DNA from: Plumapathes pennacea
Lineage: Eukaryota; Cnidaria; Anthozoa; Antipatharia; Myriopathidae
Reading direction: 5' to 3'
NCBI GenBank assembly: GCA_964036295.1
Contig: OZ038462.1
Location: 2,735,501-2,799,500, forward strand
DNA: 64,000 bases
Below, one piece after another: positions 48,201-59,690 of this stretch. Every line of letters starts with the position of its first letter. Positions within the stretch are counted from its first letter, which is position 1. The position numbers and the translations under genes were made by a program. The notes under the pieces are model-generated. The model worked only from the letters and a program-made list of their open reading frames with translations. It searched no databases and was not told the DNA's origin.

Positions 48201-51200
48201 ACTATGAACCCTTGTGGATTGAAATTCATTGTGACCTCCACCATAATCTTATTTGTGGAGTTGTTTATGGACACCCAAACAGTGATCTTGAAGCATTTAT
48301 GACCTCTGTAAACCACACTATTGATAAAATAAATAATGAAAACAATTATTGTATAATAATGGGTGACTTTAACATAAATCTTTTAAACATAGACTCTCAC
48401 TCAGCCACTGATGAATTCCTAAATACCTTGGGATCTTATTTTTCAACCCTCACACATTGCAACTAACTCGCATAACCCATCACACAGCCACTTTAATATA
48501 TTGATATTATTGATAGCATTTTCTTCAATTCAATTGTCCATCATACTATAAGTGGTAATATAGTGTATGATCTAACTGACCACCTACCTAATTTTCTAAT
48601 CATAAATAAATTCTCAACTTTACCAAAGAATTTCAAAGTTTTCAGAAGAGATTATCCCCAGTTCAGTGAATCTAGTCTTCTAGAAGATTCTCAGTCTATA
48701 ATTTGGAACCAAGAAATTCCAGATAGTAATAATGCTATGTAATGTCTTACTCAAAATTAACTAAAATTGTAGATAAACATATCCCCCTTAAACAGCTGAG
48801 CAAAAAAGACATCCAACATATTTTAAAACCTTGGATAACTCCAGGCACAAGAGCCTCATTGATAATTATTGTTAAGAACAAAATTTATAAAAAATTCATT
48901 AAAACAAGGTCACTATACTACCAAATATATAGAAATAAATTAAACCACTTAATTAGAATCAGTAAAATCAAATACTATAACAAATATTTTAATTCAAATA
49001 GAACTCACCTGGGCCCGGTTTTTCAAAGCACGATTAGGCTAATCCTGGATTAGATCTAAACTTTCATGTCGTTTATATGCCTGCAAATATGAAGGTTTCG
49101 TCCACAACAACTTCCTTTATGCGTTTTTAAGCTAAAATGAGCTTTTTAATCGATCTTCGAACAAAACTCTGCAGTTTATTGGCAGAGAGGTCGAAAGAAA
49201 GAATTTCGTTAATCCTGGATTAGCTTAATCGGCTTTCGAAAAACTGGGCCTTGAAGAACATATGGAAAGGAATAAAGCAAACCACAAGTCTGAAACCCAT
49301 GGGAAGTAGTTTACAGTACCATCTAAAATACTCCAGGATGACATAGCTGAGCTCACTGATAGCAAATCTATTGCCGATGCATTCAATGCTTATTTCTCTA
49401 ATACAGGTAGCAATTTGGCTGCATCTGTCCCCTCAGTAAATAAGACAGCATTACAATTCATGCTCCCTAATCTACCCAATAGTTTATATCTTCATCCCAC
49501 CAGCCCTGAAGAGATTGAGGAGGAAATTGGTAAGTTGAACCCATCCAAGGCTACTGGCCCTTATAGTATACCTGTACAAATCTTAAAGCTGCTGAAAGGT
49601 CTTGTATCAAAGCCATTGGAAACTACATTTAATGTTTCTCTGTCCACTGGTGATGTCCCTGATTGCTTCAAATTAGCTAGTGTTATTCCTATTTACAAAA
49701 GGGTCTCAACTTAGCCTAAATAATTACCGCCCTATCTTCTTACTATCCATATTCAACAGAGTTCTTGAGAAAATCATGTACTAAAATATTGTACAATAAA
49801 CAATTTGGTTTTCGATCAAATCATTCTACACTGCAGGCAATTTTATCAATCGCTGACAAAACACAGGGAGCCATTGATAGTGGAAATTACTCCTGTGGCA
49901 TCTTTCTTGATTTAAGCAAGGCTTTTGACACAGTGAATCATCATATATTATTGCAAAAACTTGATCATTATGGGATAAGGGGAATAGCAAATGATTGGTT
50001 TAAATCATATTTAGAAAATAGAAAACAATTTGTTTCCTTGGGACACACCATATCAAAAACCAGACACATTTCATGTGGTGTTCCTCAAGGCTCAGTTCTT
50101 GGACCACTACTTTTTCTGCTACATATAAGTGATTTTGACTACTTTTGTATTAAATGTAACAAAGCTAAATATGGTGCTAAATAAACTATTGATTGATTGA
50201 ATAGGGGGATGCCAAGGCAGCTCTTCCTTGCTAAATCATCAATAAATCTCACCTAAATTTGAGCAAGTTCAAAACAGTGATGATTTCTCTACAACAAATC
50301 GCCATGAAATAGCAGGTACAGTAGTCTACACATTAAAAATCGCCACCAAAATTGCGCGAAGAACATCTCGTCAAAACAAAGCTGCGTGGCATGGCCAACT
50401 CAATCGCAGGGATAGCATCAAAGACAAAAATTTAAAAAGCTTTTAGGGCCTCTTCATATGAGCCTGATTACCGAGATTTGGCCCTCCCACTATTTCTCTA
50501 GTAAAAATTCCAATTGTTCATATGACAGGGTGGGCCAGCCCAGATAACCGAGATCTTGGTCTTTGCAAAATGAAAATGTTCCAACTATGTGAGTCTGAAA
50601 TAGGGCCCTGTAAGGGGGGGTGTCCATGTCCCCTGTCTGAATTTCAAAACTAGGTATGTCACAATTTTGAAATGTCTCCGAGTCGTTCATTAGAATTTCG
50701 ACCAGTGACTACATTCACGTTAAAATCTGAATTGTCCTTCCAACATTTGTTAGGAACTCCTGAAAAAAATCAACCCTGAAGGTAAAGGTTTATCACACCC
50801 TGTTAAACACTCTACACTTTTTTAAACCATCCAATCATTTACAGTTGGGGCGGATCTAGCATTTTGTGAGAGAGGGTTTGAGCACCAACACACTAAGGGA
50901 GTCTGGGGGCATGTTCCCCCCAAAATCTTGAAATCTAGATTTGCCGAAATACCATTTCTTGCATTTTGACAACTCTTTTGAACAAAATGTAAACGTTCAA
51001 ACCAACAATTTCAAACCAACAATTTCAAACCGCACTTCTTGTGAAATGCTCTCATACACTGCTGTCAGACTCGAAAACGACATTGATTATCATCCTCCGA
51101 GTGTGCTGCTTAGTGAAAGCGTGGAGTACTGTGTGAACCCACAGAAAAATTGGATAGAGAAATTTGTGAGCGCCAAAGGAGAAAGCTGCCTATGGTGGGA

Positions 51201-52070
51201 TTAGGGGCATGCTGCCCCAGAAGCTTTTAAAATTTGGCTCTCTAAAATGTCATTTCCCCGCATTCTAAAGCATGAAAAATGACTTTCAATAAAACATCCT
51301 AACGATGTTCTAAAATGTTCGTTACACCGGACGTTTCGCAAATATACAGGAAAATATTAATGGGAAAGAACGGAAACTCTGGAAACTTTAGAAGTGCTGC
51401 TGTGTAACTGCTGTTAGCTAGTAGAAAGGAAACAGCATCCAGAGACAAGCGCATCCGCGATAAATTGACAAAAGAAGGAAGCACTCCGCAATGTACACTG
51501 GTCACAGAACTGATTTCGCTGTCGAAATTTGTACCAAATACAAAATTCGCTGTCGGTTTAACTATTATCAGTGTCGCTGTCGGAATTTCCTTGCAGCGGC
51601 TTGTCATTCGTCGCTAGTTCGTAGCTCTCCTGTCGCCGTTTCAAGGACGTGTCGCTGGTTCGGATTTACCCCTTACAGAGCCCTTGAAATGTACTTGCTT
51701 CTTAATTTGGCATTGATGGAGTAGCCTGCGAGCAGGCCCTCTGAGGAGGCTATGATGGAAGAATTGGCAAAACTTTTGCATCATGGACACTTCATCTCGG
51801 TTACCCAGATTGAAATTTTCCATATGAACACACGACCGCGCTCACATATGAAGAGGCCCTAACCGTAACGTCAATCGAATTTCCAATCCTTACCTCATTA
51901 ACTTCATCAAACTCATAACTTCCCTGGTCCCCTGGGAAATTTTCTCCCGGAGTACCGTTTATATTATTTGTGAACTTCTCCGATCTGCACTTTGCTCGCC
52001 TTCGTTCCATGTTTAAAATAGAATGAAGAAAAGTGCGCTGGCTTTCTATTTCAAGGACGCGTGCGTCCAT
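42223..52070 (-). CDS. Gene F: coiled-coil, single-pass membrane, trypsin-like protease (frameshifted as read)
   Basis: Proposed exons: 52070-51894 (MDARVLEIES... EFDEVNE), 46302 to about 45870 (long coiled coil), 45562-45407 (coiled coil), 45079-44927 (basic stretch, then membrane helix YISVFSCVACFVLLISTLL), 44408-44268, 43086-42223. Phases fit except at the end of exon 2, where the donor is unresolved. Within exon 2 the coiled-coil frame changes at a seven-T run (45985-45991, plus strand). The last exon is a chymotrypsin-fold domain: GCRISKRHILTANHVF (His), DLDYAVVDI (Asp) and EGMSGAPLF (nucleophile Ser), with a very basic tail. The layout suggests a cytosolic or luminal helical stalk, a membrane anchor, then a protease. 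The side of the membrane is not decidable. The coiled-coil/membrane part and the protease part could be two genes, because exon 4 can also read through to a stop. Confidence 0.6.
44580..44845 (-). mobile_element. 3' end fragment of a LINE, minus strand
   Basis: Reading ALKNSFVYSGAALWNNLPFH ... SFKRLLDHH to a stop near 44667 matches the conserved C-terminal tail of CR1/Jockey-type reverse transcriptase proteins (YSGA.LWN.LP). It is truncated and followed to the right by gata and ggga microsatellites (about 44840-44895). Confidence 0.65.
46915..47644 (+). pseudogene. LINE ORF1-like coding region, broken
   Basis: First part: MAVTREVLEEILEDKLNKKL, a coiled coil, then YSRQDCLEICGIPP, ending at a stop near 47242. 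After a gap with stops, ESLTQHNRKLFNRCLQAKQE and NYKFIWTSAGKILLRRDG follow to a stop at about 47644. This matches the coiled-coil plus RNA-binding layout of cnidarian LINE ORF1 proteins. Confidence 0.7.
47846..48466 (+). pseudogene. LINE endonuclease domain
   Basis: Apurinic/apyrimidinic endonuclease-type motifs: LHSNTRSMNANFDNF, VIGLTETK, GTGFFISEKL and IIMGDFNINLL. It ends at a stop, while the downstream part of ORF2 lies in other frames. Confidence 0.75.
49011..49250. mobile_element. MITE nested in the LINE
   Basis: Ends gggcccggtttttcaaagca and (reversed) ggcccagtttttcgaaagcc, with taatcctggattag on both arms. Removing it rejoins the LINE reading between RTHL and EEHMERNK with at most a 2-3 bp duplication. 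Relative at 23414-23652. Confidence 0.85.
49415..50184 (+). pseudogene. LINE reverse transcriptase, truncated
   Basis: Motifs run in order: KLNPSKATGPYSIPVQILK, then after a frame change NKQFGFRSNHST, FLDLSKAFDTVNHHIL and GVPQGSVLGPLLFLLHISDF. The frame then ends. The catalytic YADD/FADD block and thumb are missing, and the 3' tail follows directly, so there is an internal deletion. Confidence 0.8.
50444..51862. mobile_element. Element of about 1.4 kb with TAGGGCCTCTTCATATG termini
   Basis: The left end ttagggcctcttcatatgag and the right end catatgaagaggccctaa are inverted repeats of about 20 bp. The interior (gtttgagcaccaac.., G runs) looks composite and non-coding. It sits next to gene F exon 1, in intron 1. 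Confidence 0.6.
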
Positions 52071-53379
52071 ATATGGAAAGCTGGTTGACTGATTGGTCAG
52101 GTTATATTATTGCGTTCGACGAAGGAGAACGCAGTCTAATTCGCGTCATTTCCGGTTGGATGCCATGCGATTTCAGAGTTTTGGGCGCCATCTTGGTACG
52201 GTCTGAGGAATGTCAGAAATAAACCTCGAAAGCATGGAGCATGCTACCGTTCGTGGTATGGTAACTAGCGCATGCTCAGAGGTGAAAAGAATTCGATTTT
52301 CAACTGCGTCACGGATCGGATCTTTCGTCACTGTCGTCACTGTCGTGTTTTGTCACTGCGTCACGGATCGGATCTTTCGTGTTTTTGCCAAGACAAGTGA
52401 AACTGTGTGGATTTTTTCGCACTATCGGTACGAACTATGAGCGAAGCTGTTTATCAGAATATCAGACCTTGTCTATAGTAGGTGATCAGAGTAGAATGGC
52501 ACATAAACATTGCCATATTCATTGTCATATTAATGTACTGTCTTCCAGCGTTCTATTTTGTTAGTTTACAGACCTTGAATTGTTATCCAAAAGATCGTTC
52601 AACATTTGCATTGTGACATAGACAGGACAGCGGGATTGGCGTGAATTTCTTTTTATTTCTTACTTTCTTAATTAATATTATCGGTTACCTCAACCTATGT
52701 TGTAAAGTGCCTTGTAGTCTGTTTCGCGTCGTTAACACCCAGTCAGGTAACCCATACCGCTCGAGAGTCTTTGTAGGTTTTTGCACGGACTACTAAATGC
52801 CGATTCGTATGCATCGGTACATAGAAATCGGTAACAGTAGAAATGAGTGAATAACTCAAGGCGAAATACTCTGGAAAATACCGTCCGTTGGGCATCGCTT
52901 CAAACCGCTCGCATGTCCGCCATCTTGTTTTTCCGAATTGTGGCTTCGTGTGACGTCATCGTAAAGTCGGAAATATTCCGAAAACTCAGGGGTCCTCTAG
53001 TGTCGACCTATATAAAAGTCCAAGGGAGGCGGCACAGGGGTTCCCAACACGCGGCAGTCAATCATGTGCGACGCATATTTAATGAGCTTAATTTCGGCTC
53101 CATGTGCGATTTACCAGGTGTTATTAAGTCACGCGCCTGATCGGTCAAGGTTTGATGACGTCACGACCGATCGGTTAATAAGGATTGTATGGGAAGATTT
53201 TCAAATCACATTTTAAGCGTGAAAATAAAAAAAATCTTACTCTTGAAATTGGTCAGAGAACAGAACGAGTCCTTATTTACTGTTAATGGTGACTTTCGAG
53301 GCGATTTGGCGCCAATTGAATTTTTTGTGGTGACTCGTTTAAAGTTTGCGGATTGGCCGTATCCGGTGAATACGGTTGA

Positions 53380-53700
53380 TGAATCCGCAACTTTTTGAAA
53401 ACGCTTCCGAGAGTGGATTTTTTTAATACGTTGTGAATACGGCGTCGTGTGGATGGTCGAATCCGTATATTTTTGAATACGCTGATCAAAAAGTTTCGGA
53501 TTTATCAACCGTATTCACCGGATACGTGTGGACGGGAGGCCAATCCGCAACGAAAAAGTTGCGGATTTAAAATATCCGGATACGTGTGGAATGGCTTAAG
53601 CGATTCGAATACGATACGTGTGGACGCGATTTTTTTTCAAATCCGCATCAAGAAAGTTGCGGATTCAAAAATATCCGAATACGTATGGACGGGGCCTGAG
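53380..53700. repeat. Repeat cluster with GGATACGTGTGGACGGG motifs
   Basis: Several direct and inverted copies of ccgtattcaccggatacgtg / tgtggacgggaggcc and aagttgcggattt motifs, typical of a small dispersed element. Confidence 0.6.
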
Positions 53701-53744
53701 TACCGACTGTGCGGCGAGAGAGGAAAATAACCTCTGGTACCCAG

Positions 53745-54260
53745 GGTATGTTCGGGCTAGTTTAAATGCCCAATAATTCGCCCGATGAGCAACTTCAGTA
53801 AATTAAAAGAACAAGCTTACTACAAAAGCCGAAATGTATAGCCTTTAAATCGTATAAATGGTGTCTGACAAAATATATTTTTACAATAATACGTCACTGC
53901 AGTAGTACAAAAGTCAACTGGTTCCGGTTTTTCGATCACCTGGTAAGCAATGAGAAACAACCAAAGACCATTCCCAGGATGCCACAGGTTCAATTATCAT
54001 TACCTCCATAAAGGTTCCTGGAGTCTTCCACATCTCGTACAGTGCTACTCCTGGTGAGCGCCATCACTCAGCCTATGAACTACCCCGGGTAAGCAATTTT
54101 GTTGTAGGACACACCGGCCCACTGGAACACGTTGGCCAGAACAATAACCTACGATTCAAAAGCAAGAATGGGTCAAACTTTTAAAAGCAACGAAAACTTC
54201 AACCGATTAAGGAAAACGTCCCTTTTTTTGAGTTGGCCAGGAGACAAGGGCCTCCTGCAG
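53745..54260. repeat. Third, decayed copy of the SLC6 3' duplication unit
   Basis: Starts with gttcgggctagtttaaatgc as at 35456, then jumps to sequence around the TM12 exon. The middle of the unit is missing compared with the 35.5 and 56.5 kb copies. Confidence 0.75.
54003..54149 (-). pseudogene. Decayed SLC6 TM12 exon
   Basis: It matches the TM12 exons of B and C (for example the tccataaaggttcctggagt strand) but has lost about 21 bp and about 10 bp internally, and its acceptor side is altered. It cannot encode a complete helix. Confidence 0.8.
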
Positions 54261-55742
54261 TAACCTTGACATGACACGGTCGTTACGCGCGGACATGCGC
54301 ATCCCATGACACACCCCTTTAAGAGTAATCTTTTAACTTCCTCCAACATGGCCGCCATGACGTCATTTGCAACCCAAGAATGTGACTGTATGTACATGCG
54401 AAGACATAAATCAACTTGACGCGAACTACTTGAATGTTTGATCGACTACAATTTTATTACTAGAATCACGCCGATTATATCGGGTCTGAGCTTAGCAATA
54501 GTTGTTGGTGCTGTCATATCCTGGGTCAAATAGAAAGTTATGTTCCTTAAACAATACAATACAAGACAATGACTGGTGGAAGCAGAAAATAAGTCCACAG
54601 CCCTGCAGTGGGAGTTCAAGTTATCCAATTCTAACTCACTTATCTCCTTAAATGGCCAGGGGACACTACAAGACAAGAGTATTATAAGGTAGGCTCTAAT
54701 GTATAGCACTGCACGAGCCTCTCTTATCATAGCAGCACTGCAAGTTAATCAGAAAAGAGTATTATTTATAAACTGTAGGAGAGATATAAGTGACAATTTC
54801 CTAGTTTGCTATCTGCAAATTTTGACTACTATGTGCATACGCAAGCTGTGTCATTTTGGTCTGAAACACTTGCAAAACAGGAAATAAAATGTCAGAAAGC
54901 AGCAATGTTGTTGTAAACTTGGCTATGTCTTTTTAATTGGCAGATTTTGTTTTTCAAGAAATTCTACATACAGTAAGATCTGTTTCCATTTAAAAATGCA
55001 TCTGTTTTCACAAGCCTCCATTTTGGAACCATATTTAAAAGTCTCCATTTCAAAACCAAATCTACCAATCAGAATGAGACTGTCCCAAGTCAGCACAGAA
55101 AAGTCATTTGTGATTTCATTATTGAGTTTTCATGCACAGCTTCTTCAACACCTACATGCTTGCATCACTTGCATGCAAAATTTACATTTATGTTTTATCT
55201 TTTTATTCATCTCGGTGTTAGCTGTGAAAAAATATATCTAAACAGGTTACAGGGATTCGTTATACAGACAGCCGACCAAGGGGAGTTAGACTACACTTGG
55301 TTCGATAGATCATGGCCATGTTGATGCCAAGTACAATAGACGCTAATGGGAGTGAGCATTATAACAGTGTTACAGTCCCACCAACATGGCCACCATGACG
55401 CCAAATGAAAACAAGAATTGCTCGGATAGAAAGTATAGAAATCTTTATAGCAATGCCACAGATGCCATAATGACAAAACTTAGTGATTAACATATTATGA
55501 TCTGTTGTCAAATGCTTTGGAAAACTCCATAAATAACCTCACAGGCGTGCAAGTCCTCCTCTATTGCCTTCTGTATTTTATCAGTTATAGTATACATTTT
55601 TAAATTAAAAGTGCTGCTTGCAGGACGATAAAATTGCGTTGCTTGTACGACTTATGAAGAGAATAGTTGGTATTTGGAAAGTCTTAATTTGTGTTTTGGT
55701 CAAAATAATGTTGAATTAGCTATAAGTACAAGGTACGTGTAC

Positions 55743-55928
55743 CTGTTTGACGTTGATTTGAAGTCCTGCTGGATTTACAGTTACTGAAGTTCCAGTAATC
55801 TTGTCACTTATAGTTACAGATATCGATCTGTCTGGTGGCACACCACGTGAAATCCTCCACTTTTTGATCAAATCAAAGAGTGGAATCTCAAGGTCACCAT
55901 CGTGCACGATAACTCTTGGATCGGGACA
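55743..55928 (-). CDS. Orphan exon with the same novel domain as gene D exon 2
   Basis: A 62-codon phase-0 exon with acceptor attttag and donor gtacac. It reads RVIVHDGDLEIPLFDL ... PPDRSISVTISDKITG ... LQINVKQ. Aligned to gene D exon 2 it keeps the pattern VH....(V/I)PL....(I/L)K....P..SIS..I.D...G....QI.V. No neighbouring exon could be joined. The intron sequence to its left resembles a gene D intron, so this is probably a partial duplicate of a gene D relative, perhaps still part of a transcript. Confidence 0.65.
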
Positions 55929-57439
55929 CTAAAATTGAATAATGAAAAAATAACGTAATACAAAAACTTTAACATTTACACCGTTTTCAGTTAGGTTAGG
56001 TCACAGAAATATGCGTCTAAGCTTGGAAAGAGAGCGCGCATACTGTTTCCCGCGTGGCAAAACGGGGCAACATTTGGGAAACATGCGCGCTAGTAATGTT
56101 ACCGCCACAATGTGTCTTCGTTTTGCCAGTTCTTAAAGGTGCAGCAATACGGCGTTGCGCATGTTACTACCCTTCGCGCAACTTGCCGCGCGACAAAAAT
56201 TAGAAACCGATCACCGTATTTTATGGGGGTTCCGCTTAGTGAGCAATGATTCAGAAAAACGAACAAAATAATGGCCTGGAAAAACGAGTTGTAGTGGAAA
56301 CAATGCGTCTTTTTATTTTTCAGGGCGGCAAAACGTGTGGTAAAAGGTGCGCTCAGTGCGGACACAACAAATGTTTCTGAAGTTTTTCAGAAACAACGTT
56401 TGTGTCCAGGACATAAATTTGTGTCCACGACACATGTCGCGCGTGGCAAAACGGGGTAACATTTGGGAAACATGCGTGCTAGCAATGTTGCCGCCACAAT
56501 GTGTCCTCGTTTTGCCAGGCCTCAAGTGAACAACAAAAGCCGGTAAATACATAGTCTTTATTTTGTGTAAATGGTGTCTGACAGAATATAAGTTGCTTGA
56601 AGATAAGTAAATTATTAATGGATTACGAAGAGCAGGTGGTGTCACATGTCAGGTTAAAACGCTCGGTTTAAAGAACGTGTTGGCTGACGTTTCGAGCCTT
56701 AAAGCCTGAGCAAACGAACGCAACATGTTGGCACAACATCGTCTATGATTTTGCACTTCCGAATGCTTCATGCGACGATAAGAGCAGCAATTGCGATGCA
56801 TTTTCGCGTTTTCCATCGTCTATTTTCATCGGGCTCATAATTGCGGACTCCAACAACACTGTACCGTTTCGCAAAGAGTTTTTGGGTGATAATGTTAGGC
56901 GATGTTGTCAGTGCCCACGTGGAGTTGCGTTCGTTTGCTCGAGTCTTTTGCTTTGTCAGAGCTTGCAACGTCCAGCAAAATAATACATTTACGGCGTTCA
57001 GCACATGCACGTTAATATTGAACATTTTGCATCTTGCCGCCGCTCCAACTCAGACCAAAAAAACACTAGTTCTAAAAGAAACTAGATATTCCAACCATTG
57101 TATGCTGCATTAAAAGCCAATACAAAAATATTGTGAATAAAATGATTAAATACCAAACAGCTTTCAAATTAATAAGACAGCAGCCATATTGTGAATAATT
57201 GTAATAATAATACTAATAGAAAGAAATGTACACTTCGCGTCACAATTCTTGGTAACGTCACCACATAACTAGCTATGCTACGTTTCACAGCTGCAAAACA
57301 AAAAGAAAAAGTGTTAAATTTGGCGTCCAGAGATAAGCGCATGTCATGCGCGCGTGTTGTGCGTTTTCACTCGCGAGTGATGTTGGTTCATGCGTGTAGG
57401 CATAAAGTTGATGTTGCAAGTATCACACAGAATACTCAC
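55929..57439. other. Interval before gene C's last exon
   Basis: Two similar stretches, 56040-56110 and 56440-56520 (ggcaaaacggggtaacatttg), look like ends of a dispersed element. 56520-57430 matches 35520-36400 of the B copy. No exon is supported. The 3' end of gene C may lie here. Confidence 0.5.
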
Positions 57440-59690
57440 GAGTATCACATTGGCTGATCGCACGATGCCGTTCTCCTGTTCGATTTTTTCCATCATCTCA
57501 CGATCCGGTGTTGTCAGTGTTCTGTAACGCTGGGAAACGTATTTTCTTTTTTGTAAAAGTTCAACACACTGTGTATAACTGTGTTAAGGTAAACGTAGAA
57601 CGAAAAGAAATTTTATTTATACATGGCCGAGCATTTAAGTTTCCAGCTGGTGGGGCCGTGTGGTGGTATACCTGTAGAAAGCCCCGGGTAATACGTACTC
57701 CCTCCTACAGTACTACATAAGTCAACTGGTTCCGATTTTTTGATCACCTGATAAGCAATGAGAAACAACCAAAGACCATTTCTAGGATGCGACAGGTTCA
57801 ATTATGATTACCTCCATAAAGGTTCCTGGAGTCTTCCACATCTCATACAGTGCTACTCCTGGTATCAAAAGCATGGAAGAGAGCGCCATCACCCAGCCTA
57901 TGAACTCACCCCACCCCGGGTAAGCAATTTTGTTGTAGGACACACCGGCCCACTGGAACACGCTGGCCAGAACAATAATCTACGAATCAAAAGCAAATGG
58001 GCCAAACTTTTAAAAGCAATGAGAACTTCAACCGATTAAGGGAAATGCCCCTTTTGTTGAGTTTGCCAGGAGACAAGGGCCTCCTGTAGTAGCCTTGAAA
58101 GGGCCGTGTGGACGATGATGGTGACGATGACGATGGTGATGGTGATGATGATGATAGTGATAATGGTTATGGTGACGATGATGATGGTGATGGTGACGAT
58201 GACGATGACGATGAAGACGTTGATGATGATGACAATGATGATGCGGATGATAATGATGATGGTGACGATGACAATGGTGATATGATGATGGTGACGATGA
58301 AGATTATGATTATAGTAATGGTACTAGTAAGGACGACGATGGATATGATGACGATTATAATGAAGACGAAGATAATGATAATAACAATGATAACAATGAT
58401 AAGGTGATGATAATAGTTATAACGACTAGATAATAATGAGGCGATAGCGATTTAATGCAGGAGAATAATTGATACCCGAGAGACAGGAATGATATTTAGA
58501 AAAAGGCTAAACTTACGATTGTTACGACAGGAGTGATATATTTCCAACAGATGCGAAACCAGCGGTTGGGTTTTTTGCCTGTCATGGCCTCAACGTCCCT
58601 ACTGAAGTTATCCACGCCTGAGGAATAAAAACAGGAGCGTACAATGATTAAATAACGATTTGTATGCACGTAAAGATAAAAACGATATGATGAAAAAGAA
58701 AAAAAAAAAAAAAAAAGGGGGGGGGTTGGGGGGACTTCGTAACCACTCACCATATATCCAACTCACAGTGATCACCTCACACAAAACAAGGAACAGAAGG
58801 GAGATTCCGGCCGTCTGGTAATCCATCAAGTTAAACACCCACATACCACCCTACAAAGAAACACAGATATGCGAGTAATGTAATGTATAAAAGTAATATT
58901 CTGATGCCTGCAGGTGAGGCAACAACATGGAAAATGCCGTTTTGGAAACGACAGAAACTTCGTGCAACGCTCGTAAAATCTTCGAACTTAGCCAAGAAAC
59001 TCAAAATTAAGAGACGTTACTCATGTATGAGTTACTTCCAAACGTTTCTAAACATAGCTTGCACACGATGTGAAATTTTACCTCGAGTCATAGACTGAGT
59101 TAGATAGTAATGGCGAAGAACGCTGACCAACGGAAGTGACGTCAGTACCGCGCCCAGAGTGTTAATGTGATCCCGGGTGCAAGTAGAGTTTTAACAGACT
59201 TGTTGGCAACTGACGTTTCGACCACTCAACTGAGTGTTAGTCGTATTTGGAGAATATTAGCTAAAATGGCATTTACAAAGATTAAAAGGTTGATACGGAG
59301 ACGGAGAAGATCGTTACCTGCATTACACACGGAATTCCAAGAATCAACATGCTCACGCAAAGACCGACCACGAACAGCGGTTTGCGCCATTTTCCTTTGA
59401 AAACTGGAAACTCGTCTGTGAAAGCTGTAATAACGGCTTCGATCTGCGCAAACTGCGGAGTTTAAGCAGACAGAAGACATTACACCAAAAGGCAATGGCA
59501 CTAAGAAACCAAATGACACTAAGAAATCCCAGAAAAACTCCTGCAGGGGTATGGTGGGAAGCACTGGGGATTGGTGGGGGAGGGGGAGGGGTGAGGAAAG
59601 GCTGAAGGTCTTGAACACTTAAGCCTACCAAAACATAAAGCGTAAGTTAACATAGTTTCTGTCACACGTGACCAAATCACCTGACTGTCC
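56520..59690. repeat. Segmental duplication containing gene C 3' exons (partner 35456-39136)
   Basis: Near-identical over long runs, including intron sequence such as gaaactcaaaattaagagac and gtcgtatttggagaatatta. The copies differ by the MITE at 36422-36771, by array length, and by the extra TM9 tandem copy in B. Confidence 0.9.

Larger units (their letters stand above)
46800..50203 (+). mobile_element. CR1/L2-like LINE, deleted and interrupted
   Basis: The order is an ORF1-like region, an apurinic-type endonuclease, a reverse transcriptase, and a 3' tail of ATTG units (50188-50200). It lies in the first intron of gene F in the opposite orientation. The 5' end is approximate. Stops and frame changes occur in all three parts, the RT is truncated before its YADD-type active site, and a MITE is nested at 49011-49250. 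It is a dead copy. Confidence 0.85.
52071..55742. other. Gene F upstream region with duplicated and decayed sequence
   Basis: Contents: a possible TATA-like tatataaaag at 53009-53018, a repeat cluster at 53380-53700, a decayed SLC6 duplicate at 53745-54260, a piece of the 13.1/39.8 kb duplication at 54330-54500, and at about 54530-54690 similarity to the gene D intron near 32710-32880 (tagtggaagcag..gacaagagtatta). No complete gene is seen. Confidence 0.5.

Noticed and set aside
50490-50690. Minus ORF MNDSETFQNC...
   Set aside because: Lies within the TIR element 50444-51862 and has no motif or splice support.
53009-53110. TATA-like tatataaaag followed by an ATG and short ORF
   Set aside because: No recognisable protein or small-RNA gene follows; it may be chance.
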